This document shows, in pieces, positions 22,765 through 29,603 of a DNA stretch of 32,522 nt (its first letter is position 1; each line of letters begins with the position of its first letter). The stretch comes from an uncultured Clostridiaceae bacterium (GTDB lineage Bacteria > Bacillota > Clostridia > TANB77 > CAG-465). The notes below the pieces were generated by a model. It was given only the letters and a program-made list of their open reading frames with translations. It searched no databases and was not told where the DNA came from. Position numbers and translations under genes: made by a program. Where the stretch lies: positions 1-32,522 of the forward strand of contig CANCXL010000021.1 of assembly GCA_947381905.1 (NCBI GenBank), given 5' to 3'.

Positions 22765-23415
22765 ATGAATAAAGAAGAAATATTAACTAAAGTTGATCAC
22801 ACATTATTAAAACAACAAGCAACTTGGCAAGATATTAAACAGATTTGTGATGATGGAATAAAATATAAAGTTGCATCAATATGTATACCACCATCATTTG
22901 TAAAACAGGCAAAAGAATATGTAAAAGATAATGTTAAAATTTGTACAGTAATAGGATTTCCAAATGGGTATAATACAACTGTGACAAAAATATTTGAGAC
23001 TGTAGATGCAATAAAAAATGGTGCAGATGAAATAGATATGGTAATAAATATTGGAGATTTAAAATCTGGAAAATATGATGATATATTAGATGAAATAAAT
23101 AGCATAAAAGAAGTGTGTAATGGTAAAGTACTTAAAGTAATAATAGAAACATGTCTTTTAACAGAAGATGAGAAGATTAAGATGTGTGAAATTATTTCAA
23201 AATCTAATGCGGATTACATAAAGACATCAACTGGTTTTTCAGTATCTGGTGCAACTCAAGAGGATATTAAATTATTTAAAAAACATGTTGCAAGCTCTAA
23301 AGGCATCAAAGCTGCAGGTGGAATTTCTTCATTTGAAGATGCTAGAGATTTTATTGAAAATGGTGCAACAAGGCTTGGGACAAGTAGACTAGTAAAAATA
23401 GTAAAGAATAATTAG
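22765..23415 (+). CDS. deoC: Deoxyribose-phosphate aldolase
   Basis: 216 aa, TIM-barrel of normal length. Conserved KVDHTLLK at the start, VIGFPNGYNTT, GADEIDMVINIG with D91, KVIIETCLL, Schiff-base K153 in YIKTSTGFS, and second Lys K182 in GIKAAGGIS. It cleaves 2-deoxyribose-5-phosphate to glyceraldehyde-3-phosphate and acetaldehyde in nucleoside catabolism. RBS AGGGGG. Nearby it has no other deo genes, so it is separated from the usual nucleoside operon. Confidence 0.96.
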   Translation: MNKEEILTKVDHTLLKQQATWQDIKQICDDGIKYKVASICIPPSFVKQAKEYVKDNVKICTVIGFPNGYNTTVTKIFETVDAIKNGADEIDMVINIGDLKSGKYDDILDEINSIKEVCNGKVLKVIIETCLLTEDEKIKMCEIISKSNADYIKTSTGFSVSGATQEDIKLFKKHVASSKGIKAAGGISSFEDARDFIENGATRLGTSRLVKIVKNN

Positions 23416-23425
23416 GGGGCTATAA

Positions 23426-24022
23426 ATGAAAAACGATAAAATATTATGGAAAATATCACAAGGCATGTATGTGCTTACAACTGATGGTGGTGGATGTGTA
23501 GTAGATTCTGTATCACAAATAAGTGCAGGAGATAATCCATTAATTGCAGTCTCTGTAATGAAAAAGAACTATACAAATGTGCTTATGAAAAAAAATAGAA
23601 AGTTTGCAATTTCTGTACTTGGAAAAGATGTAAATCCAGAAATAATTAAGACATTTGGACTTAAGTCTATGAGAGATATAAATAAATTTGAAAATATTAA
23701 AACTACAGAAATTGATGGTGTAAAAGTTATAGATAATTCATTAGGATATATGGTTTGTGATATAATTGACTCAATAGACAATGATACTCATACATTATTT
23801 ATTGGAAGGCTTACTGAGGCAGATTTATATGAAGATAAAGAGGCAATGACTTATTCATATTATCAAGAAAATAAAGATGATTTTTTAAAAGTTACTACAA
23901 CTAGTGGTAAAACAGCATGGATATGCACAGTATGTGGTTTTGTATATTATGGTGAAGAGTTACCAGATGATTATAAATGTCCAATTTGTGGTGTGGATAA
24001 AAGCCTATTTAAAAAGCAATAA
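23426..24022 (+). CDS. hrb: Flavin reductase-rubredoxin fusion (high-molecular-weight rubredoxin type)
   Basis: 198 aa. Residues 1-155 form a flavin reductase-like FMN-binding domain ([36 protein letters not shown]). Residues 163-198 are a complete rubredoxin with C167-x2-C170 and C185-x2-C188 ([12 protein letters not shown] ... KCPICG). Such proteins pass electrons from NADH-dependent reductases to oxygen- or NO-reducing flavodiiron proteins in anaerobes. That suits the rubrerythrin 5 kb downstream, although no flavodiiron gene is in view. It starts 10 bases after deoC, with AGGGGG. Confidence 0.9.
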   Translation: MKNDKILWKISQGMYVLTTDGGGCVVDSVSQISAGDNPLIAVSVMKKNYTNVLMKKNRKFAISVLGKDVNPEIIKTFGLKSMRDINKFENIKTTEIDGVKVIDNSLGYMVCDIIDSIDNDTHTLFIGRLTEADLYEDKEAMTYSYYQENKDDFLKVTTTSGKTAWICTVCGFVYYGEELPDDYKCPICGVDKSLFKKQ

Positions 24023-24034
24023 TGTGTAATTTTT

Positions 24035-24068
24035 AAGGATAGATTAATAAAGCTATCCTTAATTTTTT
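24035..24068 (+). terminator. Rho-independent terminator
   Basis: AAGGATAG (24035-24042) pairs with CTATCCTT (24053-24060), followed by AATTTTTT. Confidence 0.85.
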
Positions 24069-24069
24069 A

Positions 24070-24155
24070 ATATCTATTTAGAAAATGTTCTAAATAGATA
24101 TTGGCAAGAATATAATATCGATGATATAATCTATTTAGAAATATTTCTAAATAGA
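24070..24155 (+). promoter_or_regulatory. sdpR promoter flanked by two identical operator cores
   Basis: Two inverted repeats share the core CTATTTAGAA-N4-TTCTAAATAG. The first spans 24070-24101 with perfect 14-bp arms, the second 24130-24155 with perfect 12-bp arms; the cores are 57 bases apart. The promoter TTGGCA (24101-24106) - 18 - TATAAT (24125-24130) fits exactly between them. The second operator runs from the last base of the -10 to the Shine-Dalgarno. Binding by the ArsR-type protein encoded next is very likely. Confidence 0.85.
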
Positions 24156-24170
24156 AAGGAGCGATTAAAT

Positions 24171-24452
24171 ATGGGAATGTCTGAAACTTTAAAAGCAATC
24201 TCTGATCCAGTAAGAAGAGATATACTTGAAATGTTAAAACAAGAAAGAAAATCTGCTGGAGAAATTTCAGAAAAGTTTAATTTAACAGGTGCGACAGTTT
24301 CATATCATTTGTCTCAATTAAAAAAAGCGGATTTAATTACAGAAACAAAATATAAAAATTTTATATATTATGAATTAAATGTCTCTGTATTTGAGGATGT
24401 ATTAGTATGGATATATAAGTTAGGAGGAAATAAAAATGGAAAAGAAAAATAA
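24171..24452 (+). CDS. sdpR: ArsR-family autorepressor, SdpR-like
   Basis: 93 aa. Winged HTH: LKAISDPVRRDILEMLKQ, KSAGEISEKFNLTGATVSYHLSQLKKADLI, KFIYYELN-like wing. No metal-binding Cys pair as in ArsR or SmtB. Paired with an SdpI-type gene it fits SdpR, which represses its own sdpRI operon until SdpI, on meeting its toxin, holds it at the membrane. AAGGAG is 9 bases before the ATG. It overlaps sdpI by 17 bases. Confidence 0.88.
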   Translation: MGMSETLKAISDPVRRDILEMLKQERKSAGEISEKFNLTGATVSYHLSQLKKADLITETKYKNFIYYELNVSVFEDVLVWIYKLGGNKNGKEK

Positions 24453-24987
24453 AATAACTTTAATTTTAACTGTTATTATTTGTTTATTACCAATGATTTT
24501 AGGAGCTGTACTATATAATAAACTACCAGAGCAAATGCCAGTTCATTTTAATATTAAAAACGAGCCAGACAACTATGCTCCAAAAGCATTTGCGCTTTTT
24601 GGAATACCTGTAATAATGGCTATAGTTCAAGCGATATGTATTTTATTTACATCTAAAAAAACAAGTAAATTGAATGATAATGAAAAACCTAGAATTATAA
24701 AGATAATGGAGTGGTTTATCCCTATTTTAACAGTATTTGTCTATATAATTATGGTAGAAGTACCACTAGGAAGCACAGTATATGTTGGAAAAAGTGTATG
24801 CTTGATACTAGGAATACTATTTATGATAATTGGAAATTATATGCCTAAAATGAGTTATGAAATAGGAAAAACAATGATTCACCCTTATCCAAAAGATGAA
24901 AAGTCTTTTAGAAGAATGTTAAAAATAATGGGATGCTCTTTCATGGTACTTGGAATAGTATTTCTAGTAATGATTATTTTTGTATAA
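24436..24987 (+). CDS. sdpI: SdpI-family immunity/sensor membrane protein
   Basis: 183 aa, about six membrane helices. N-terminal DUF1648-like segment (LPEQMPVHFNIKNEPDNYAPK), then the SdpI-type C-terminal GNYMPKMS...; IHPYPKDEKSFRRMLKIMG is similar to the end of known members. SdpI protects against the SDP killing peptide and signals to SdpR in Bacillus. Here no sdpABC toxin genes are visible, so it is an 'orphan' immunity pair or answers another peptide. GGAGG lies inside sdpR. Confidence 0.85.
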   Translation: MEKKNKITLILTVIICLLPMILGAVLYNKLPEQMPVHFNIKNEPDNYAPKAFALFGIPVIMAIVQAICILFTSKKTSKLNDNEKPRIIKIMEWFIPILTVFVYIIMVEVPLGSTVYVGKSVCLILGILFMIIGNYMPKMSYEIGKTMIHPYPKDEKSFRRMLKIMGCSFMVLGIVFLVMIIFV

Positions 24988-25030
24988 ATTGTATACTGAA
25001 ATATTACTATTTTACTTGTATAATATATAT

Positions 25031-25072
25031 AAGAGCAATTATCCAAAGATAGATAATTGCTCTTCTTTCTTC
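25031..25072 (+). terminator. Rho-independent terminator
   Basis: AAGAGCAATTATC (25031-25043) pairs perfectly with GATAATTGCTCTT (25052-25064), followed by CTTTCTT. Confidence 0.88.
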
Positions 25073-25079
25073 CTTTTAG

Positions 25080-25108
25080 TTGCTAAAATTAACATTGTAT
25101 GAGATAAT
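25080..25108 (+). promoter_or_regulatory. Promoter of the DHH phosphoesterase-Nudix operon
   Basis: TTGCTA (25080-25085) - 17 - GATAAT (25103-25108), 25 bases before the ATG at 25133, with AAAGGAG between. Confidence 0.55.
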
Positions 25109-25132
25109 TATATAGGTAAAAAAGGAGTTAAA

Positions 25133-26071
25133 ATGAAAGTATTATTATTTACACATAGTCAAGATATAGATGGAATGGGTTGTGCAATTCTTGCAAGAAA
25201 AGCATTTGGAGAGTATACATTAGTTCCAACTAAAACATTTGACATTACAGCAAATGTAAAAAGATATATTGATGATAAATCTATTTACGAGTATGACAAA
25301 GTGTTTGTAACAGATTTATGTATCAAAGAACCATTATTAGGTATTATAGATAACAATGATATGTTAAAAGAAAAAATAATTGTTTTAGATCATCATAAGA
25401 CAGAAATTGAAGAGGGGAATAATAAATATTCTTTTGTAAATATTATTGTAGAAGAAAATGGAATAAAAGTATCAGGAACAAAACTTTTTTATGAATATTT
25501 AATTAATAATGGATACTTAACTAAAACTAGTGTGTTAGATGAACTTGTTGAATGGACAAGGCAATATGATGTTTGGGATTGGAAGAAAAATAATAATTAT
25601 GAAGCAAGAAAGCTACATATATTGTTTGAAATATTAGGATATGAAAAGTATTTAGAACTTATAAATTATAAGGTAGATAATTTAGATTCTATAATATATA
25701 ACGATTATGAAAAATCTGTAATTAGTAAGTTTGAAAAGGATTTAGAAGATTCTATTAATAAATATTTAAAAGATATTAAGACAATATCCCTTAAAATAGA
25801 AGATAATGAATATAATGTTGGATATATAAAATGTCCATATAAATATAGAAATGATGTAAATGAGATTATAATTAGAAATGGTAATATAGATATTGATGTT
25901 ATTGGTATGATAATGACAGATATAGATACTGTATCTTATAGGCAGATAAAAGATATAGATATATCAGTTATTGCAAAATATTTTGGCGGAAAAGGACATA
26001 GAAATGCTGCAAGTAATCCGCAAAATAATGATAAATTTAAAAGTATATTAGATTTATTTGAAGAGGAGTAG
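25133..26071 (+). CDS. DHH-family phosphoesterase, oligoribonuclease NrnB-like
   Basis: 312 aa. DHH-domain metal ligands: H8, D11, D13 (THSQDIDGMGC), D61 (VTDL), and DHH at 86-88 (VLDHHKT). The C-terminal DHHA1 domain has the substrate motif YFGGKGHRNAAS. This is the NrnB/cAMP-phosphodiesterase-like group, which degrades very short RNAs, possibly c-di-AMP/c-di-GMP breakdown products. It heads a two-gene operon with the Nudix gene (5-base gap). Confidence 0.9.
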   Translation: MKVLLFTHSQDIDGMGCAILARKAFGEYTLVPTKTFDITANVKRYIDDKSIYEYDKVFVTDLCIKEPLLGIIDNNDMLKEKIIVLDHHKTEIEEGNNKYSFVNIIVEENGIKVSGTKLFYEYLINNGYLTKTSVLDELVEWTRQYDVWDWKKNNNYEARKLHILFEILGYEKYLELINYKVDNLDSIIYNDYEKSVISKFEKDLEDSINKYLKDIKTISLKIEDNEYNVGYIKCPYKYRNDVNEIIIRNGNIDIDVIGMIMTDIDTVSYRQIKDIDISVIAKYFGGKGHRNAASNPQNNDKFKSILDLFEEE

Positions 26072-26076
26072 ATATA

Positions 26077-26517
26077 ATGCAGGAAGAGAGATATACAACT
26101 AAAGTTACAGTTGGACTTATTTTAATAAAGGAAGATAGAGTATTATTAATAAAGAGAAAAAATACTGGATATATGGATGGAATGTATGCTTTTGTTGCAG
26201 GTCATGTAGAAAAAGGTGAAAGTTTAAAACAGGCAATGATTAGAGAAGCAAATGAAGAAGCTGGAATTAAGATAGATGAAAATGATATAGAATTTGTATG
26301 CCTAATAAGAGATGGCAAAAGAAATGATGAATATATAAATTTCTATTTTAAAGCATATAAATATAGTGGAGATATTAAAATCGCTGAAGAAGATAAATGT
26401 GAAGAAATTACATGGACTAGGATAGAAGATATCCCACAAAATATGATACCAAATGATTTAAGAGCAATACAAAATATGAAGGATAAAATATATTTAGATG
26501 AATATAATTGGAAATAA
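26077..26517 (+). CDS. Nudix hydrolase
   Basis: 146 aa. A complete Nudix box GHVEKGESLKQAMIREANEEAGI fits the G-x5-E-x7-REUxEExGU rule and binds the catalytic Mg ions. Upstream VGLILIKEDRVLLIKR and downstream FYFKAYKYSGDIKIAEEDKCEEITW are as usual in the family. It likely hydrolyses a (d)NTP or nucleotide sugar. Co-transcribed with the DHH phosphoesterase, so both may clean up nucleotides. A bidirectional terminator follows. Confidence 0.92.
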   Translation: MQEERYTTKVTVGLILIKEDRVLLIKRKNTGYMDGMYAFVAGHVEKGESLKQAMIREANEEAGIKIDENDIEFVCLIRDGKRNDEYINFYFKAYKYSGDIKIAEEDKCEEITWTRIEDIPQNMIPNDLRAIQNMKDKIYLDEYNWK

Positions 26518-26534
26518 TATTAAAAACGAAAAAC

Positions 26535-26566
26535 AAAAGGACGATATATTTGTATCGTCCTTTTAT
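26535..26566. terminator. Bidirectional terminator between convergent genes
   Basis: AAAAGGACGATA (26535-26546) pairs perfectly with TATCGTCCTTTT (26553-26564). A-run on one side and T-run on the other serve both the Nudix operon and the - strand Q-rich gene, whose stop codon lies in the stem. Confidence 0.9.
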
Positions 26567-26802
26567 GCATATCTGTCAAATCCAGTACTTCTAGTTGGTG
26601 GCACTCTTTTTAAAGTCAACTGTTTTGGTTGTTCTATTTGAGCCTCCTCAATTTTTTCTTCTAAAGTTGATTGAAATGTATCTCTTTGAGGTTGTTGTCT
26701 TTGTTGTTGATTTTGTTGTTGTTGCTGACCATTGAATCTTGGATCTCGATATAACGAATTTCTAAGCGGATAAATTGGTTGTATTTTTTCAACACGTAGC
26801 AT
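26563..26802 (-). CDS. Glutamine-rich small protein (79 aa)
   Basis: On the - strand the ATG follows AAAGGAG with a 7-base gap, so the gene is real. The N-terminus MLRVEKIQPIYPLRNSLYRDPRF is followed by a Gln-rich low-complexity stretch (residues ~25-40, with Q runs and interspersed Arg/Asn). A charged helix (TFQSTLEEKIEEAQIEQ) and a basic end TRSTGFDRYA complete it. No signal peptide and no membrane helix. Family not recognised. The ordered ends around a disordered Q-rich middle suggest an adaptor or scaffold-like peptide, which is only inference. Confidence 0.75.
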   Translation of the reverse strand: MLRVEKIQPIYPLRNSLYRDPRFNGQQQQQNQQQRQQPQRDTFQSTLEEKIEEAQIEQPKQLTLKRVPPTRSTGFDRYA

Positions 26803-26882
26803 ATTAATGCTCCTTTCTATATAACATATTATAATATATATTATATATCAGTTTTAGGTAAATGTCAAATAATCGCAAATGT

Positions 26883-26950
26883 GAAAGTTACATAAAAATG
26901 ATGAAATGTATGTGAAAAACAAGGAAAGTCTACATAAAAAATGCTATAAT
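26883..26950 (+). promoter_or_regulatory. Repeated element and -10 box upstream of the 40-aa gene
   Basis: GAAAGT-TACATAAAAATG (26883-26900) is repeated as GAAAGTCTACATAAAAAATG (26924-26943), 41 bases apart, the second copy ending at TATAAT (26945-26950). No good -35 is seen at the standard distance. This suggests activator-dependent or duplicated promoter sequence, but A+T-rich chance cannot be excluded. Confidence 0.4.
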
Positions 26951-26990
26951 TTAGTTGTAAAAATTAAATATAGAAAGGATGTAGTACAAG

Positions 26991-27113
26991 ATGAAGAAAA
27001 TAGAAGAAATAATAAATGTAGCAACAGATGGAACAAAAAATACTGCAATATCAGTTGCATTATTACTATTAGTAGGTTATATTTTAGGCTTTGTAGTTAT
27101 TAAAATAGCATAA
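26991..27113 (+). CDS. Small single-helix membrane protein (40 aa)
   Basis: The ATG at 26991 follows AAAGGATG. The product begins MKKIEEIINVATDGTKNT and then has one hydrophobic helix (about residues 19-38), ending VVIKIA. A longer overlapping frame from 26906 in another register has no ribosome binding site and is rejected. The form, a short amphipathic N-terminus and one helix, is typical of small membrane regulatory peptides; the function is unknown. It lies alone and ends at a bidirectional terminator. Confidence 0.65.
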   Translation: MKKIEEIINVATDGTKNTAISVALLLLVGYILGFVVIKIA

Positions 27114-27115
27114 AT

Positions 27116-27149
27116 AAAAGAGAATTCTAAATTTTAGAATTCTCTTTTT
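27116..27149. terminator. Bidirectional terminator
   Basis: A perfect 15-bp stem (27116-27130 with 27134-27148; core GAGAATTCTAA) with a 3-base loop, flanked by A and T runs, between the 40-aa gene and the convergent glycosyltransferase. Confidence 0.9.
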
Positions 27150-27151
27150 GA

Positions 27152-28651
27152 TTAATCATCAAGGCTTGGGCCTTGTGAGTGAGATTTTTTTAGTACAAGT
27201 TTTTTTGACTGATTTAGTTCTGCTATCGATTGATTAAATAAATCAAGTAATTCCTTGTTTATAGCTTCTTGCGAGTAGGTTCTCTTTGTATAATCAGCTA
27301 TAGCGTCGTTATCAAATTTAATTGTACCATTTAAAATCTGTAAAGTAGCATTTGCAAGCTCATCACTATCATCGACTGGAACAAGCATACCAAGTGGTGT
27401 AGTATAAGTTCCCTTTGTACCAGAATTTGGGGCAAGAACATTAGAATCTTGACCATCAACCTCTGGATTGTAGTGTTCCTTTATAATCTTACCAGTTATA
27501 TTCATTATGTCTGGTATACCACCACTATTTGTACCTATTACAGGATGTCCACATGCAGTTCCTTCAATTACAACTAGACCAAATGGCTCTTTTCTAGATG
27601 GAATAAGTGAAACATCGGCTAAATTTTGAAGAGGTCTAATAACATCAGGAACTTGTAATCCAACAAAATGTGTATTAGTTAATTCCAATTCTTTAGCTTG
27701 TCTTTTTAGTTCATCTTCTAATGCGCCAGTGCCAACTATTATAGTCATGATATTTAGTCCATCTTTAGCTCCTTGTGTTTCATATTTTTTTGCGGCGTCA
27801 AGTAAAACATCGATACCTTTAAAATCTGCAAATTTTCCAACAAATAATACCATTTTGTCATAATCTGTAGGTAATTTACCATCAGAAGTTCTATCAGAAT
27901 GTAAAGTAGAGAATAAATCATCCTTGTCTACATTTTCCATTACATGGAATTTTTCGGGATTGTATCCATTTTTTACTAAAACTACTTTATCTGCTGCTTC
28001 AGGAAATAGTTGACAGAATTGTTGCTTTTGATCTTCTGAAATAACTATAACTCTTTGTGATCCTTGAGCAGATTTTTTTGCTTGTTCGACAAAGTAGAAA
28101 TATTTTTCGGATTCAGCTTTTAGCTCCATTAATCTATTGTCAGATACACCATTAGAAATTTCTTTTCTTATTTCAGTAAGTCTATCTAAACTTCTAGTAT
28201 ATCCCATAAGATCTGTTCCATGGATTGTTACAACAACAGGTAAACCAAATTCAGTTGCAATAGCATTATGAATCCAGTTATGTTGTCCATGTATTACGTC
28301 AGGATTAAATGTAGCAATCTCCTCGGATATTGCATTTCTATATTTGATTTCAATAGCTTTAACCTCGTCTAATGATAAATTCCAGAAAGTAGAAGTAGAA
28401 CGTGTATGTGTTGTAAACATTGGAAAATTAAAGCCCAATTGATTATCTATCTTTTCTGGTTGATCAATTTCAGCAGTAAAAGGTACTAAATGATATTTAA
28501 CACCAGGTACTCTTGGAAAATCTGTTCTATTTTCTGAAAGAATTGTGCACACTTCATGGTTGTGTTTTACAAAGTCTTCAGCTTGCGTAGTAATTAAAGC
28601 GCCACTCCCAGCTCCATTATTTGGGAATCCAGTAACTTGTAGAATTCTCAT
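27152..28651 (-). CDS. GT4-family glycosyltransferase
   Basis: 499 aa, GT-B fold. N-terminal Rossmann half MRILQVTGFPNNGAGSG, HGQHNWIH (120-128), TIHGTDLMGY (143-151). C-terminal half: VLFVGKFADFKGIDVLLDA (268-285), then E355-x7-E363 (EPFGLVVIE), the donor-binding motif of GT4 enzymes, and GTNSGGIPDI. It is ~100 residues longer than most GT4 proteins, with a helical insert at about 155-200 and a polar C-terminal tail. Acceptor and sugar are unknown; glycolipid or storage-polymer synthesis are both possible. RBS AAGGAGG on the - strand. It is monocistronic between terminator and divergent promoter. Confidence 0.88.
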   Translation of the reverse strand: MRILQVTGFPNNGAGSGALITTQAEDFVKHNHEVCTILSENRTDFPRVPGVKYHLVPFTAEIDQPEKIDNQLGFNFPMFTTHTRSTSTFWNLSLDEVKAIEIKYRNAISEEIATFNPDVIHGQHNWIHNAIATEFGLPVVVTIHGTDLMGYTRSLDRLTEIRKEISNGVSDNRLMELKAESEKYFYFVEQAKKSAQGSQRVIVISEDQKQQFCQLFPEAADKVVLVKNGYNPEKFHVMENVDKDDLFSTLHSDRTSDGKLPTDYDKMVLFVGKFADFKGIDVLLDAAKKYETQGAKDGLNIMTIIVGTGALEDELKRQAKELELTNTHFVGLQVPDVIRPLQNLADVSLIPSRKEPFGLVVIEGTACGHPVIGTNSGGIPDIMNITGKIIKEHYNPEVDGQDSNVLAPNSGTKGTYTTPLGMLVPVDDSDELANATLQILNGTIKFDNDAIADYTKRTYSQEAINKELLDLFNQSIAELNQSKKLVLKKSHSQGPSLDD

Positions 28652-28676
28652 AAAAATCCTCCTTTTTTAATTAAAA

Positions 28677-28734
28677 ATGGGTAAACAATATTTGTTACCC
28701 ATAAAATAATATCATAAAATGACGAAAAAAACAA
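28677..28734 (-). promoter_or_regulatory. Promoter and operator-like inverted repeat of the glycosyltransferase
   Basis: On the - strand TTGTTT (28734-28729) - 17 - TATTAT (28711-28706). Just downstream, over the expected start site, lies an inverted repeat ATGGGTAACA ... TGTTTACCCAT (28702-28677, one unpaired base). The position suits repressor binding; it could also act as a leader hairpin, as it is followed by TTTTT on the - strand. From 28735 to 28876 I see only A+T-rich sequence without a gene. Confidence 0.6.
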
Positions 28735-28876
28735 TACTATTAAGAAAATTGCACTATTTAATGTGAAAACTCGAACTAAAAATTACATAAAATAAGGCAA
28801 ATTAACTAAAAATTTAATTTATAAAAATACTGTAATAAATGTAATAAAATATCTGTTTATAGTTTATTTTAATACC

Positions 28877-28931
28877 TTGATTAATAAAATTTAATGTGTT
28901 ATAATAAAATCGAAAATAGGGATTACCTATT
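28877..28931 (+). promoter_or_regulatory. Rubrerythrin promoter
   Basis: TTGATT (28877-28882) - 17 - TATAAT (28900-28905). Just after lies a short palindrome AATAGG-N5-CCTATT (28915-28931). TTATAATAAAAT at the -10 resembles half of a PerR box, and PerR control of rubrerythrin is known in clostridia, but the match is only partial. Confidence 0.6.
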
Positions 28932-28958
28932 AATACATTAAAGGGAGGAAGTATTATA

Positions 28959-29498
28959 ATGGAATTAAAAGGTTCAAAAACAGAACAAAATTTAATGACA
29001 GCTTTTGCTGGAGAATCACAAGCTAGAAACAAATATACATATTTTGCTTCTAAAGCTAAAAAAGAAGGATACGAGCAAATCGCAGCTATTTTCCAAGAAA
29101 CTGCAGATAATGAAAAAGAACATGCAAAAATGTGGTTCAAACTTTTAAACGGAGGAGATATTCCTACAACTACTGAAAACCTAAAAGCAGCAGCTGCTGG
29201 TGAAAACTTTGAATGGACAGATATGTATGAAAAAATGGCAAAAGAAGCTAAAGAAGAAGGTTTTGACAGAATTGCATACTTATTTGAAGCTGTTGGAAAA
29301 ATAGAAAAAGAGCATGAAGAAAGATATTTAAAATTACTAGAAAACGTTGAATCTGGTAAAGTATTTGACTGTGGAGAAGTAAAAGTTTGGAAATGTAGAA
29401 ATTGTGGACATATCCATGTTGGAGAAAAAGCTCCAGAAATTTGTCCAGTATGTTCTCATCCAAAAGCATATTTTGAAATTAAAGCAGAAAACTATTAA
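28959..29498 (+). CDS. rbr: Rubrerythrin
   Basis: 179 aa. The N-terminal four-helix ferritin-like domain carries the di-iron ligands in E19, E52-x2-H55 ([10 protein letters not shown]), the E97 region, and E116-x2-H119 ([10 protein letters not shown]). The C-terminal rubredoxin-like domain has C146-x2-C149 and C162-x2-C165 (CRNCGH ... CPVCSHP). It reduces hydrogen peroxide in anaerobes using rubredoxin electrons. AAAGGGAGG lies before the ATG. More C-ending codons (AAC, GAC, TTC) than its neighbours suggest high expression. Confidence 0.97.
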   Translation: MELKGSKTEQNLMTAFAGESQARNKYTYFASKAKKEGYEQIAAIFQETADNEKEHAKMWFKLLNGGDIPTTTENLKAAAAGENFEWTDMYEKMAKEAKEEGFDRIAYLFEAVGKIEKEHEERYLKLLENVESGKVFDCGEVKVWKCRNCGHIHVGEKAPEICPVCSHPKAYFEIKAENY

Positions 29499-29504
29499 TA
29501 GTGT

Positions 29505-29546
29505 AAAAATAGGACTAGTTTAAAACTGGTTCTATTTTTTTCTTTT
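29505..29546 (+). terminator. Terminator of rbr
   Basis: A stem of about 17 bp with several G-U pairs (29505-29521 with 29523-29539, around AAAAATAG...CTATTTTT), followed by T-rich sequence. Confidence 0.75.
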
Positions 29547-29551
29547 TTCTA

Positions 29552-29580
29552 TTGAATAAAGATTTAATATTGTATACAAT
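29552..29580 (+). promoter_or_regulatory. Promoter with -10 palindrome, beta-propeller operon
   Basis: TTGAAT (29552-29557) - 17 - TACAAT (29575-29580). The perfect palindrome ATTGTATACAAT (29569-29580) covers the -10 and may be an operator. Confidence 0.55.
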
Positions 29581-29603
29581 TAAAATATAATTGGAGGGAA
29601 TAT

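Noticed and set aside
26883-26943. CRISPR-like repeat
   Set aside because: Only two imperfect copies with a short A+T-rich gap; no array and no cas gene.
26906-27103. 65-residue + strand frame overlapping the 40-aa gene
   Set aside because: No Shine-Dalgarno, Asn/Arg-rich nonsense composition, and the frame at 26991 has a proper site.
28735-28876. Riboswitch or small RNA between the glycosyltransferase and rbr
   Set aside because: Only A+T-rich sequence with no stable hairpin or known aptamer core visible by eye.
28814-29140. Antisense 108-residue frame across the rubrerythrin start
   Set aside because: Shadow of rbr; it covers the rbr promoter and lacks a start signal.
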